59,991 nucleotides of DNA from a virus, in IMG/VR virus record IMGVR_UViG_3300038426_000231, positions 1 to 59,991 of that record; one strand, 5' to 3'. The notes beneath the pieces were generated by a model, which did no database searches, was not told the DNA's origin, and saw only the letters and a list, made by a program, of their open reading frames with translations. Made by a program: the position numbers and the translations under genes. Below, in pieces: positions 24,741-33,447 of the stretch (its first letter is position 1; each line of letters begins with the position of its first letter).

Positions 24741-25184
24741 TTAATTCACTTCTTTAAAAAAATACTGACTACCAATCTCTGCGGTATAGGCAACAGCCTC
24801 TTTATTCCAATCATCCGGAAAAGCAATCACACTTCCATTTGGAAGGGTAAAACGCTGCTTCCATGATTGCCCTTCCGGTGCGTAATAAAGCGTGGCGCCG
24901 TTCGTAATGTCCACAAGAATACCGGCCGCAGCATGAGCGGCAAGATCAAGTGCAGTTTGCCAAGTCGGATCGCTATCCTGTGGCCATAGAGTCAATTCTG
25001 GATCGCCTTTGGCCGTCAGACTCGAAATCTGCAATGGGCGCGTGCATTCCGTGTATTCATTGGTTTTACGTTTTGCCGCACGATTCATCAGCACGTTCCC
25101 TACGCTCTGCATTCCACGCACGCCAGCTTCACGATTCTCTTTCCACATTGCCACTGCAAGAAACACTTGATCTTGAACCCGCAT
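24741..25184 (-). CDS. Endolysin: SleB-type cell wall hydrolase
   Basis: The 147-residue protein matches the SleB/CwlJ hydrolase type that cleaves peptidoglycan. DQVFLAVAMWKENREAGVRG (about residues 4-23) contains the likely catalytic glutamate, GNVLMNRA (about 29-36) is the family block, and the C-terminal NGATLYYAPEG is typical. There is no signal peptide, so export would need the holin encoded just upstream in the transcript. I start at ATG 25184 behind AGAAGAGG. An ATG at 25211 is in frame and overlaps the previous stop as ATGA, so it remains possible. Confidence 0.75.
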   Translation of the reverse strand: MRVQDQVFLAVAMWKENREAGVRGMQSVGNVLMNRAAKRKTNEYTECTRPLQISSLTAKGDPELTLWPQDSDPTWQTALDLAAHAAAGILVDITNGATLYYAPEGQSWKQRFTLPNGSVIAFPDDWNKEAVAYTAEIGSQYFFKEVN

Positions 25185-25207
25185 GATGCTGCCTCTTCTG
25201 CCAAGAA

Positions 25208-25573
25208 TCACTTCTTCGGAAGGACTCCGCTGGTTTCTTCTACCTGCTCGATGTTCAGGGCGCGTTCCTCGTCCCCTGCAACGGCGTGAGCCCCGTGGTC
25301 ACGCTGGAAAAGGTCGAGGAACCAGCTCAGCACAATCCCCCACCGTTTCCCCTGCGTGGCGGCGCGGGCAGAGTGACTGCTGATCGTCTCATCCTCGTCT
25401 CCAAAAAAGAACACCACATTGCAGAAAATATCGAATGCGATCAGACAACGCCGTAAGTAATGTTCCCGCTCAACATCATGGAAGTCTCGTTGTTCCTGAT
25501 TCACATTGATGGGAGTAATCGGACCAGGCATGATTCCTCCAATGAACTCGTTATGGTCGAGGCATTTTGCCAA
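25208..25573 (-). CDS. Conserved phage hypothetical in lysis cassette
   Basis: The 121-residue protein has a hydrophobic stretch (LIAFDIFCNVVFFFG, about residues 44-58) and ETISSHSARAATQGKRWGIV then LSWFLDLFQRDHGAHAVAGDEERA, a pattern I have seen in phage proteins of unknown function next to lysis genes. It overlaps the preceding Pro-rich gene by 23 bases and the endolysin region by 4 if the longer start is used. Membrane association is possible but weak. Confidence 0.6.
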   Translation of the reverse strand: MAKCLDHNEFIGGIMPGPITPINVNQEQRDFHDVEREHYLRRCLIAFDIFCNVVFFFGDEDETISSHSARAATQGKRWGIVLSWFLDLFQRDHGAHAVAGDEERALNIEQVEETSGVLPKK

Positions 25574-25736
25574 AGTCGGGTGAAGGAGGAAAGTCCGGTT
25601 GCGGAGGTTGTGAAGGTTGCGCAGGCGGAGGTTCAGGCCCTGGCAAGGGATTCGGATCAGGTGGCGCCGGTGGATCGAGGATTATATTCTCCGCAATATC
25701 CACAATCGCGTGTCCAATCTTTCCAAAGAAACTCAT
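25551..25736 (-). CDS. Short proline-rich protein
   Basis: This 61-residue protein begins MSFFGKIGHAIVDIAENIIL, an amphipathic helix, followed by a tract that is about half proline. AAGGGGAAAACC precedes the ATG, a good ribosome binding site, supporting a real gene despite its length. It overlaps the next gene by 23 bases. A membrane-touching helix with a stiff Pro tail would suit a spanin-like or scaffold role, but this is a guess. Confidence 0.5.
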   Translation of the reverse strand: MSFFGKIGHAIVDIAENIILDPPAPPDPNPLPGPEPPPAQPSQPPQPDFPPSPDFGKMPRP

Positions 25737-25757
25737 GGTTTTCCCCTTTTGTGAAAT

Positions 25758-25800
25758 GCCCGGGTTACTTTCATCTCACCGATGAAGCAGTTACCCGGGC
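25758..25800 (-). terminator. Hairpin between Tat protein and Pro-rich gene
   Basis: GCCCGGGT (25758-25765) pairs with ACCCGGGC (25793-25800), continued inside by TTCATC/GATGAA after one mismatch. It lies in the 72-base gap between two lysis-cassette genes. Read leftwards it is followed by ATTTCAC, not a long T run, so attenuation or RNA protection are both possible. Confidence 0.45.
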
Positions 25801-25808
25801 AAGCTGAA

Positions 25809-26348
25809 TTACAGCTTTACCTTGGTATACCCGAGGCTGGTGGCAAGTTCATTCCATTGGCTCTTGTATGCGCCAACCTTCGACTGGAAGGCATGTGCTT
25901 TGTTTAACGGCACGCGTCCACGATGAGGATTCGCCTGAGCAAGAGACTTCACCTTAACCGAGGACGATTTAGTGGATACGAACGTAGTCAGAATGGTATC
26001 AATCGCGGTTGTCAGCAAATCGATCAAAGCAGAGTATGCTGAGGTGGTCGGGATAGTCGCCAGAACAGCCTCTACACTATCCAGAGCGCTCACCACCACC
26101 GATACTGCCGTCGATCCATTCCAGTCGCTCTCCGTGTTCTCCAGAGCCGTAATAGCATTGCTGAGAGTCGTGTACCAGCTATCCGTCGAATTGCCAAGGG
26201 CCAAAATGCTTTTAGCAGAATTCAGGACGACGTTCAGGTAGCTCTTGAGGGTCGAACTGTCGCAACCCTCCATCGTGAGTAGAGAAGGCCCAACCAAGGC
26301 CGCTGCACCGCCAAAAGAGGCTGACTTCATAAAATTTCTGCGATTCAT
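25809..26348 (-). CDS. Tat-signal exported protein in lysis cassette
   Basis: The 179-residue protein begins MNRRNFMKSASFGGAAALVG and continues PSLLTMEGCDSS. NRRNFMK is a textbook twin-arginine motif (RR-x-F-x-K), followed by a moderately hydrophobic core and a Cys at residue 29 that might be lipidated, although LTMEGC is not an ideal lipobox. The mature part is helical, Ser/Thr/Ala-rich and beaded (about residues 30-130), then basic. Tat export of a phage protein is unusual. It sits between holin and endolysin candidates. Superinfection exclusion or envelope remodelling are possible roles. Confidence 0.65.
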   Translation of the reverse strand: MNRRNFMKSASFGGAAALVGPSLLTMEGCDSSTLKSYLNVVLNSAKSILALGNSTDSWYTTLSNAITALENTESDWNGSTAVSVVVSALDSVEAVLATIPTTSAYSALIDLLTTAIDTILTTFVSTKSSSVKVKSLAQANPHRGRVPLNKAHAFQSKVGAYKSQWNELATSLGYTKVKL

Positions 26349-26379
26349 TGGTTCTCCCTTTTTTAGACCGGTTCGTTTG

Positions 26380-26631
26380 CTACGGATTCAATTTGAGAGA
26401 ATTCGCACCATCCACAATGTCAGGGCCTGTATCTGGAAGTGGGGACTTCTTCAACAGTGCAAGCACAGGAATCACGGCTCCAGCAAATGCGATTTTGCCA
26501 ATATTCTCCCATCCGGCCAAAGTAAAGTTGAAGGATGACGGAGAAATAAGAACCGCGCCAAGTGCGCTTGCCGCTCCACCAATTGCTGCAGCCACTAGGG
26601 AATGAAGCCAGACTTTCGTATTGTTACTCAT
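26380..26631 (-). CDS. Holin-like two-helix membrane protein
   Basis: From ATG 26631 this encodes 83 residues: MSNNTKVWLHSLVAAAIGGA, then ASALGAVLISPSSFNFTLAG and WENIGKIAFAGAVIPVLALL, ending in a charged KKSPLPDTGPDI tail. Two hydrophobic helices separated by a short loop, with this tail, fit a common phage holin class. The start overlaps the stop of the zinc-cluster protein as ATGA. It is the best holin candidate in the cassette. Confidence 0.65.
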   Translation of the reverse strand: MSNNTKVWLHSLVAAAIGGAASALGAVLISPSSFNFTLAGWENIGKIAFAGAVIPVLALLKKSPLPDTGPDIVDGANSLKLNP

Positions 26632-26771
26632 CGAGTGCTCACTTTCTTTGCTGTTGGTTTGCAACAACTACATGGATAATTTTCGCCATCGGATGTCGTG
26701 AAATAACCTATCCCCTTGCACTCAGGACACCCCCAAAAACGAATGCGCAGTCTTCGTAGCCATCGCAGCAT
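26628..26771 (-). CDS. 47-residue Cys-rich protein
   Basis: The protein begins MLRWLRRLRIRFWGCPECKG and ends with NYPCSCCKPTAKKVSTR. CPEC and CSCC pairs suggest a small zinc site. AAAGGGAAGCG precedes the ATG at 26771, and the stop overlaps the holin-like start. An upstream in-frame extension is rejected because it lacks a ribosome binding site. Function unknown. Confidence 0.6.
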   Translation of the reverse strand: MLRWLRRLRIRFWGCPECKGIGYFTTSDGENYPCSCCKPTAKKVSTR

Positions 26772-26782
26772 CGCTTCCCTTT

Positions 26783-27094
26783 CTATTTGCCAACCAAATG
26801 AAAAAAGGTCAGCACAGATTGAAGAGCGGTAAAAATCACAACAATTGAAACAACAACGTACCAACGATGGTTAGAACGCTTTTCCTGCACTCTGCGTTCA
26901 GCGTCTCTTCCTCGCTGTTCTGCCATGTAAGCGCGAAATTCTTCAACCAGTCCAGCTCTTCCCGTGCTGTCATACAAATCGTTATTGATTCTGTCCATTT
27001 GATTACTGATTGTCGCCATAAAAACGGTTACCTCCTGTCGCCATTTTTCTTCTTCTGCAATTCTGCTTTCTGTACTCATCCTCGGCACCTTCAT
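26783..27094 (-). CDS. Coiled-coil protein with C-terminal membrane anchor
   Basis: The 103-residue protein has a charged helical body (residues 6-70, with EEEKWRQEVTVFMATISNQM and a second coiled segment) and one hydrophobic segment near the C-terminus (WYVVVSIVVIFTALQSVLTF, about 78-97). Small coiled-coil proteins with one anchor are common in phage lysis cassettes as holin-associated or spanin-like proteins. GAAGGATAAAAG precedes the start at 27094; ATG 27079 is an alternative with AAGGTG. Confidence 0.6.
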   Translation of the reverse strand: MKVPRMSTESRIAEEEKWRQEVTVFMATISNQMDRINNDLYDSTGRAGLVEEFRAYMAEQRGRDAERRVQEKRSNHRWYVVVSIVVIFTALQSVLTFFHLVGK

Positions 27095-27170
27095 TTTTCT
27101 TTTATCCTTCAGCTAAATGAAAAATTAAGCAACCGATATTTTTCGACCAGACGATGGTTAGAAAACCGTC

Positions 27171-27539
27171 TTAAACAGCTGTCGCCCCACTCAGCAACGT
27201 GGTCATACTGCTGTGGTTCTTCAATGCCAAATATGCTTGCATTGTCAGCATATCGTTGACATTCGTCGGCTGAGTCCCGAACGGATCAGTCCCTAAAGCA
27301 CAAACAAAATTGTTCGTATACAGCAAGGTATTTCCATCCGAGGAATCGTAGAAGGTACATGAAGCACTTGCCAAAGGAAGGCTCTTCCCATCATCCGCCG
27401 TAGTCGCCGTCGCATAGATCGCATAAGACACAATCGTTTGTTTTAATCTGTGCTCAATATTTGTCGATGTAACACGAAGGTACGCTGCGCTTTGCGCTAC
27501 TCCGTAAACATCCGTATAACCTGAAAGTTGGTACGCCAT
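27171..27539 (-). CDS. Hypothetical 122-residue structural-type protein
   Basis: The protein starts MAYQLSGYTDVYGVAQSAAY and is a beta-rich, Cys-containing small protein with no signal peptide. It is located between the exported fibre-like proteins and the holin. AAAAGGAGAATC precedes the ATG. It may be a decoration or tail-associated protein; no family is recognised. Confidence 0.6.
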   Translation of the reverse strand: MAYQLSGYTDVYGVAQSAAYLRVTSTNIEHRLKQTIVSYAIYATATTADDGKSLPLASASCTFYDSSDGNTLLYTNNFVCALGTDPFGTQPTNVNDMLTMQAYLALKNHSSMTTLLSGATAV

Positions 27540-27549
27540 GATTCTCCTT

Positions 27550-28308
27550 TTATTGTTGACTACCTAGTACATGCTCCTTGGCTCCTAAAGGTCTAAAAGA
27601 CGCCATTGCCGCCGACGTATCATCTCCGGCACTATCTACAAAATCAAATGTGTCATAAAGACCATCAGTTGTTGAATCAATCAAATACAGAGCGCCAATG
27701 TTATTTTGCCAGTCTCCAATATCAACTGATCCAATAATCCAAGCATTAAGGTAAGTAAGATCTGTACAAGAAAAATTAAAATCTAGTCCATTACTGGTTA
27801 ATACCACAAATACCTCTCCCGCTACTGAGGGAAATATTGCGGGAGTAGTAACAGACGTAGAAGTCGAGTCAGAACTTCCTACAGACGAATCCAAAACTGC
27901 ACTGGTAGTCATGGTACCCGAGAAACCAAATACCGAAATCGCCGAATTACTTTGATTAGTGCTCCAAGTGCAGGTAAACGCCTGGCCAATAGCCGATGTA
28001 GTGGGAGAATAGGCATATCCTAGTTGAGAATAATTTGCTCCTGATCCCGAAACGCCATATGCAGTAAGAAGGGTCCAGCTATCCGCAGTACCAGAATTGG
28101 TGATGCTGCTTACGGCCCCAACTCCTGAACATCCTACCACGATAAGACTTGCTCCAGTGGTAACTAGCGAATCACTGCTAATGGTAGTTCCACTTCCATT
28201 GTCCACATAATCCCGAAAAATTTCAGCAATACCTGATGCCTTGGATAGGCTGACTCCAAGAACAAAATAAACAAAAATCATGATTCCAAATATCCGCACA
28301 TTTCTCAT
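27550..28308 (-). CDS. Exported beta-rich protein with signal peptide
   Basis: The 252-residue protein begins MRNVRIFGIMIFVYFVLGVS followed by LSKASG, a Sec-type signal peptide with likely cleavage after ASKA-like residues around 25. The mature part is Ser/Thr/Gly-rich with two or three Cys pairs and resembles adhesin-like or concanavalin-like jelly-roll domains. TAGGAGACCAGA precedes the start. It is the last of four neighbouring genes encoding proteins with signal peptides. Phage structural proteins are normally assembled in the cytoplasm, so export is unexpected. Confidence 0.6.
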   Translation of the reverse strand: MRNVRIFGIMIFVYFVLGVSLSKASGIAEIFRDYVDNGSGTTISSDSLVTTGASLIVVGCSGVGAVSSITNSGTADSWTLLTAYGVSGSGANYSQLGYAYSPTTSAIGQAFTCTWSTNQSNSAISVFGFSGTMTTSAVLDSSVGSSDSTSTSVTTPAIFPSVAGEVFVVLTSNGLDFNFSCTDLTYLNAWIIGSVDIGDWQNNIGALYLIDSTTDGLYDTFDFVDSAGDDTSAAMASFRPLGAKEHVLGSQQ

Positions 28309-28317
28309 TCTGGTCTC

Positions 28318-30996
28318 CTAGTAATAACTGCACAGTCCGCCGTACAAGCCAGCCGCCGTACTATCCGCAGTTGAAGGTGCAGTGATAGTGATAATCCCAC
28401 CAGATGCGATAGATTTAGCGGATGAAATGGTGATCGTTCCGCTGGTTCCAGACGCCGCAAATACAATCGTTCCAAAACTCGTCCCGTTGTCATTGATGTT
28501 GAACGTCGTCGATGCCGTAGCAGCAGTTTTAAGGGTAAACTTCGATGTGCAAGTAATCCCCAATTGTGTGGATGATCCACCCGAAGGAATCGTTTGGGCC
28601 AGGGTACTGGTGATATACACCACTGCTTGGGACGCAGTGTATGCAGTATTCGACTCATCATCAAACCAGAAGGGATGGTTCATAACGCTTACTGAGCAGC
28701 TTGATCCCAGAGTGCATGTAACTCCACTCACTGTGATAGAGTCATAAGCCAGATCAGTATTTGTCACAAGGCCCGTTGCCGTAAAAGACGAAGTCACCGT
28801 TAATCCGGAGACTGAAGGAGATGTTGCCAGCACCACATCCCCACTCCCCGTCGTCGCTAGATCTCCAAGCGTGCCACCGTTGTCATACAAAATATAGCCT
28901 GTTGTACCGCTTGATACTGTAGTTGTGCCTACTGTGATTCCCGTTGCTGCCGCCGTTACCGTGCAACTCGATCCAAGCGTGCAGGTCTGCCCATTTACCG
29001 TTGTCGAAGCATTGGTAAGATAAGTGTTGGTGATATTCCCTGACCCAATAGCTGTAAGAACTTGGGCGCTGGTGGATGCAGTGTCCGCCGAGCCACCATT
29101 TGCGTATCGGATTCCTGTAAGCGTAGTGGTTCCCGTTCCGCCGTAACCAGCACCGATTGCCGTTCCATTCCACACTCCTGTTCCGATGGTTCCTACAGAT
29201 GTAAGGCTGGAACTAACTACGGTAGAATTCAATGTTGTTCCGCTCAACGTTCCTGCTGGGGCAATCACAACGTTGGTGCTCGCTGCTGTAAGTTGTCCTT
29301 CTGCGTTAACGGTAAAGGATGGAATCGCAGTTGACGATCCATAACTTCCTGCTGTTACTGCCGTGCTAGCCAAGTCAGTGCTAGTTACTAAACCAGTTGC
29401 GGTAAAAGAAGATGTAACCGTCAAACCAGAAACTGAAGGGGATGTTGCCAGCACCACATTCCCACTCCCGGTCGTCGCTAGATCACCAAGTGTGCCGCTG
29501 TTGTCGTATAAAATATACCCACTCGTGCCACTGGTCACCGTCGTTGTGCCTACTGTAATTCCCGCTGCTGTTGCCGTCACCGTGCAGCTCGACCCCAGTG
29601 TGCAAGTCTGCCCATTTACCGTCGTTGAAGCATTTGCCAAATAAGTATTGGTAATGTTTCCCGATCCAATTGCCGTTAGTATTTGAGAACTTGTGGATGC
29701 AGTATCTGCCGATCCATCATTTGCGTATCGAATACCTGTGAGGGTAGAAGTCCCCGTTCCGCCGTAACCAGCACCAATGATGGTTCCTTGCCATACACCC
29801 GTACCAATGGTCCCTACCGACGTAAGACTAGAACTGACCACGGTCGAATTAAGCGTTGTCCCCGTCAGCGTCCCTGCAGCCGCCGTTGCGGTACAGCTTC
29901 CACCGAGTGTACAGGTCTGCCCATTCACCGTCGTAGAAGCATTGGCAAGATCAGTATTTGTCACGAGTCCGGTCGCCGTAAAAGACGAAGTTACCGTTAA
30001 TCCGGAGACTGAAGGAGATGTTGCCAGCACCACACTTCCACTCCCCGTCGTCGCCAAATTTCCCAGTGTGCCGCCGTTGTCATACAAAATATAACCCGTT
30101 GTGCCACTCGATACTGTCGTTGTGCCTACCGTGATTCCTGTTGCTGCCGCCGTCACCGTGCAGCTCGATCCAAGCGTACAAGTCTGCCCATTTACCGTTG
30201 TAGAAGCATTCGAAGCTGCTGCGCCCACAGTGTTGTAACTCACAGTTAATGCGGATGCTCCATTGAATGTCGATCCTGATGCCCCACCTGAACCGCCACT
30301 GTTGAAGGTCAAGGAATTTGGCGTTTCCGCCGTTACTGTGCAGCTCGATCCCAAAGTACAAGTCTGGCTATTCACTGCGGTAGAATCGTAGGAAAGTGCA
30401 GCAATGGGAATGGTTGTACTCGCCGTCACAGCACTGCTGCCATTCGCATAAAGATAACCTGTCAAACTTGTGATGGTCATACCCGGTAAGACTAAATCTC
30501 CGGTTAGCGTGCCACCAGACAAATTCAACTTGGCATTGAGAGCAGTTTGCAAATCTGTCTGATTACTAAGAGTTCCGGTAATTCCTCCCCACACTGTACT
30601 TGAAAGTTGCGAAGAAGGATACAATCCCGTCAGAGTGACAGAAGTAGGATAAATGTTGGGAGAAATACCTCCACTCAATACAATGTCATAACCCAGATTA
30701 ATTGCCGCAAAAAAAATCCATTGGCCATTGGCTGTAGCCGTAAATGGATTCGTCAAAGACGTTTCCAAGGCATCTGCATAGATTGTTGCCAAAGTTGTTG
30801 TCCCGGTCAAATAAACTGTTACTGTGCAATCTGGAATAAGTTCTTGCTGATAATTACTCGACTGCAATCCTGAAGTCACTGCTTGAGTCGCGCCTAGAAC
30901 ACAATAATTTGTGATTGCGGCAACCTGTGCGGAAGCCGTAATGGGAAACATCATCAACACCGCAAGTACAAACAAAAAACATATAATTTTTTTCAT
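28318..30996 (-). CDS. Exported fibre-like repeat protein, 892 residues
   Basis: The N-terminus MKKIICFLFVLAVLMMFPIT-ASAQ is a clear Sec signal peptide cleaving after ASA. A short domain (QVAAITNYCVLGATQAVTSG..) follows, shared with the next gene upstream. Then come repeated modules of about 85-90 residues containing TTVNGQTCTLGSSCTVTA, ITVGTTTVSSGTTGYILYD and LATSPSVSGLTVTSSFTATG. The paired Cys in each module could form disulfides outside the cytoplasm. The C-terminal 130 residues differ and may be the head domain. AAGGTGTGAA precedes the ATG. Composition says tail fibre; the signal peptide says secreted or surface protein. Confidence 0.75.
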   Translation of the reverse strand: MKKIICFLFVLAVLMMFPITASAQVAAITNYCVLGATQAVTSGLQSSNYQQELIPDCTVTVYLTGTTTLATIYADALETSLTNPFTATANGQWIFFAAINLGYDIVLSGGISPNIYPTSVTLTGLYPSSQLSSTVWGGITGTLSNQTDLQTALNAKLNLSGGTLTGDLVLPGMTITSLTGYLYANGSSAVTASTTIPIAALSYDSTAVNSQTCTLGSSCTVTAETPNSLTFNSGGSGGASGSTFNGASALTVSYNTVGAAASNASTTVNGQTCTLGSSCTVTAAATGITVGTTTVSSGTTGYILYDNGGTLGNLATTGSGSVVLATSPSVSGLTVTSSFTATGLVTNTDLANASTTVNGQTCTLGGSCTATAAAGTLTGTTLNSTVVSSSLTSVGTIGTGVWQGTIIGAGYGGTGTSTLTGIRYANDGSADTASTSSQILTAIGSGNITNTYLANASTTVNGQTCTLGSSCTVTATAAGITVGTTTVTSGTSGYILYDNSGTLGDLATTGSGNVVLATSPSVSGLTVTSSFTATGLVTSTDLASTAVTAGSYGSSTAIPSFTVNAEGQLTAASTNVVIAPAGTLSGTTLNSTVVSSSLTSVGTIGTGVWNGTAIGAGYGGTGTTTLTGIRYANGGSADTASTSAQVLTAIGSGNITNTYLTNASTTVNGQTCTLGSSCTVTAAATGITVGTTTVSSGTTGYILYDNGGTLGDLATTGSGDVVLATSPSVSGLTVTSSFTATGLVTNTDLAYDSITVSGVTCTLGSSCSVSVMNHPFWFDDESNTAYTASQAVVYITSTLAQTIPSGGSSTQLGITCTSKFTLKTAATASTTFNINDNGTSFGTIVFAASGTSGTITISSAKSIASGGIITITAPSTADSTAAGLYGGLCSYY

Positions 30997-32530
30997 TTCA
31001 CACCTTGCTTAAGTCTCTCCAACATTTACTGACCGCAAAAATAGTTAACGGAATATTCACTACCTGCTGTCCACGCGTTGCCTGTTGGTGCAACTATGGC
31101 TATATAGGCAGCAGCCTCGGTCAGATATGCTGGAACATACACTCCAGTAGCAAGAGTTTCGTTAGTTACGTTATACACACAATTTACGATATTCCCATAA
31201 GGCGAAGCAAACGTAACTGTAAAAACGGTGGCATTTGCTGAAGGAGAAGTCCCCACTGTGACATTCACAACTCCGTTCATGTCCGAACAGTGAAAACCTG
31301 CGCAGGTTGCAGTCCCGCCCGTTCCCGCTCCCGTACCAACAGTTATTGTAGGTGTGGATGATATACCAACTAAATGTGTGGCCGAAACTACTGTGCTGAT
31401 ACTCCAGACGCCCGCACTAACTTGTGCCACTCCCGTGCTTGCACTGGAGTCGATGCCCGTGCCGCCATATGCTGCGCCAATTAGCGTACCGTTCCATACA
31501 CCAGATGTAATCGTCCCCACAGAAGTCAAGCTCGAACTAACCACCGTAGAGTTCAGCGTCGTACCCGTCAGAGTTCCCGCAGCCGCCGTCACCGTGCAGC
31601 TCGATCCCAAAGTACAGGTTGATCCATTCACCGTCGTAGAAGCATTGGCAAGATCAGTATTTGTCACGAGTCCGGTCGCCGTAAAAGACGAAGTTACCGT
31701 TAATCCGGAGACTGAGGGGGATGTTGCCAGCACCACACTGCCACTCCCCGTCGTCGCTAGATCTCCAAGCGTGCCACCGTTGTCATACAAAATATAGCCT
31801 GTCGTGCCACTCGATACTGTCGTTGTACCTACCGTGATTCCTGTTGCTGCCGCCGTCACCGTGCAGCTTCCACCTAGTGTGCAGGTCTGCCCATTTACCG
31901 TCGTAGAAGCATTGGCAAGATCGGTATTTGTTACAAGGCCAATCGCCGTAAAAGACGAAGTTACCGTTAATCCGGAGACTGAGGGGGATGTCATCAGCAC
32001 AACATTTCCTGATCCAGTTGTGCCTAGATTGCCAAGCGTACCGCTGTTATCGTATAAGATATACCCACTCGTGCCACTCGATACTGTGGTTGTGCCAACA
32101 GTTATTCCTGTTGCTGTTACCGTGCAGCTTCCGCCCAAAGTACAAGTCTGTCCATTCACCGTTGTCGAAGCATTGGTAAGATCAGAATTTGTTACCAGAC
32201 CGGTCGCTGTAAAGGACGAAGTTACCATTAATCCGGAGATTGAGGGTGATGTTGCCAGCACCACACTTCCACTCCCCGTCGTTGCCAAATTCCCCAAAAT
32301 GCCAGCATTGTCATACAGAATGTAGCCTGTTGTGCCATTTGATACTGTGGTTGTGCCTACAGAGATTCCCGTTGCGGCCGCCGTTACCGTGCAGCTTCCA
32401 CCTAGTGTGCAAGTCTGCCCATTCACCGTCGTTGAATCGTAGGAAAGTGCGGCAATGGGAATGGTTGTACTCGCCGTTACTGCGCTACTGCCATTCGCAT
32501 AAAGATAACCTGTCAAACTTGTGAGGGTCA
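28735..32530 (-). repeat. Near-identical fibre modules shared by two genes
   Basis: A module of roughly 260 bp recurs in the 892-residue gene (around 28.74-29.0, 29.37-29.63 and 29.92-30.2 kb) and in the 803-residue gene (around 31.63-31.89, 31.89-32.15 and 32.15-32.42 kb). Phrases such as GTTAATCCGGAGACTGA appear almost unchanged. These copies are long enough to recombine within and between the genes. Confidence 0.7.
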
Positions 32531-33437
32531 TACCTGGCAAAATTAAATCTCCAGTCAGCGTGCCACCAGACAGCGGCAGATAATTTCCCACTGTAGCCCC
32601 CACAAAAGCATCCGTGGCCACATCCGTAGAAGTATCACCCGTAGTTTGTGTTGTTGCGGTAGTGCCATCAGCCAAGGCTGTGCTAATGCTCCACACGCCA
32701 GCATCAACTTGTGCTACTCCCGTGCTTGCACTGGAGTTGATGCCCGTGCCTCCATATGCCGTATCGCACACAATTCCTGTAGTGGAACCGCATCCTGAAG
32801 AATAACTTGCCCCCGGAAACAATCCAGTTAATGTCACAGGAACAAGATAAATATTCGGGCTTACACCCCCACTGAGTTTAACGTCATATCCTTTACTGGT
32901 TGCTGCATAAAATAGCCAGGAACCATCACTATTGGCCGTAAATGGATTCGTCAATGCCGTACTGCTCTTGTCTGAATAAATCGTCGCCAGCGCAGGTGTC
33001 ATCACCGCAGAAACTGTCGCTGTGCCGGAGCATGTCGCCGTACCATTACTCAAAGTCGCCGTCGTTGGGGTCGTCGCATAGATGCCACCAGCCGTAATGA
33101 CAAACGCAGTGTTAGCGGCAATCGTGTTAGTTCCTGTCAATGTAATCGTTGCGGTTCCATCCGTGGTTCCTCCAACAAATGTCGCAACGCAAGTTTTACC
33201 ACTCGTCCCTGTAACCGTTCCGCCACTTGTGTACGTCGCGCTTTTGACGGCGTAATAACCATCCAAATAGACCGTGACCGTGCATTGCGGAACAATTCCC
33301 TGCAAATCATTTGAAGATTTCAAACCTGAAACAGATGCTTGTGTAGCACCAAGAACGCAATAATTCGTAATTGCGCCAACCTGCGCAAAGGCCGAGCCAG
33401 AAAATAGAATCAGCAAAATCAGTAATAATTTCTTCAT
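31026..33437 (-). CDS. Exported fibre-like repeat protein, 803 residues
   Basis: I start at ATG 33437, giving MKKLLLILLILFSGSAFAQ, a textbook Sec signal peptide. The frame is open 41 codons further upstream, but that overlaps the previous gene. The following domain QVGAITNYCVLGATQASVSG is homologous to that of the 892-residue protein. An inserted beta-type domain with paired Cys spans about residues 55-170, then four to five TTVNGQTCTLGGSCTVTA-type modules, and a different C-terminal domain with VTFASPYGNIVNCVYNVTNE. Two paralogues with different ends suggest alternative binding heads. Confidence 0.75.
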   Translation of the reverse strand: MKKLLLILLILFSGSAFAQVGAITNYCVLGATQASVSGLKSSNDLQGIVPQCTVTVYLDGYYAVKSATYTSGGTVTGTSGKTCVATFVGGTTDGTATITLTGTNTIAANTAFVITAGGIYATTPTTATLSNGTATCSGTATVSAVMTPALATIYSDKSSTALTNPFTANSDGSWLFYAATSKGYDVKLSGGVSPNIYLVPVTLTGLFPGASYSSGCGSTTGIVCDTAYGGTGINSSASTGVAQVDAGVWSISTALADGTTATTQTTGDTSTDVATDAFVGATVGNYLPLSGGTLTGDLILPGMTLTSLTGYLYANGSSAVTASTTIPIAALSYDSTTVNGQTCTLGGSCTVTAAATGISVGTTTVSNGTTGYILYDNAGILGNLATTGSGSVVLATSPSISGLMVTSSFTATGLVTNSDLTNASTTVNGQTCTLGGSCTVTATGITVGTTTVSSGTSGYILYDNSGTLGNLGTTGSGNVVLMTSPSVSGLTVTSSFTAIGLVTNTDLANASTTVNGQTCTLGGSCTVTAAATGITVGTTTVSSGTTGYILYDNGGTLGDLATTGSGSVVLATSPSVSGLTVTSSFTATGLVTNTDLANASTTVNGSTCTLGSSCTVTAAAGTLTGTTLNSTVVSSSLTSVGTITSGVWNGTLIGAAYGGTGIDSSASTGVAQVSAGVWSISTVVSATHLVGISSTPTITVGTGAGTGGTATCAGFHCSDMNGVVNVTVGTSPSANATVFTVTFASPYGNIVNCVYNVTNETLATGVYVPAYLTEAAAYIAIVAPTGNAWTAGSEYSVNYFCGQ

Positions 33438-33447
33438 CGCAATGCCC

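Noticed and set aside
28382-32325. Long Val/Pro-rich open frames antisense to the fibre-like genes
   Set aside because: They are mirror frames of low-complexity Ser/Thr/Gly-rich coding sequence and lack ribosome binding sites.
28735-32530. Fibre modules as a CRISPR or diversity-generating retroelement
   Set aside because: The repeats are long, in frame and coding, with no short unique spacers. No reverse transcriptase or template-repeat adenine bias was seen.
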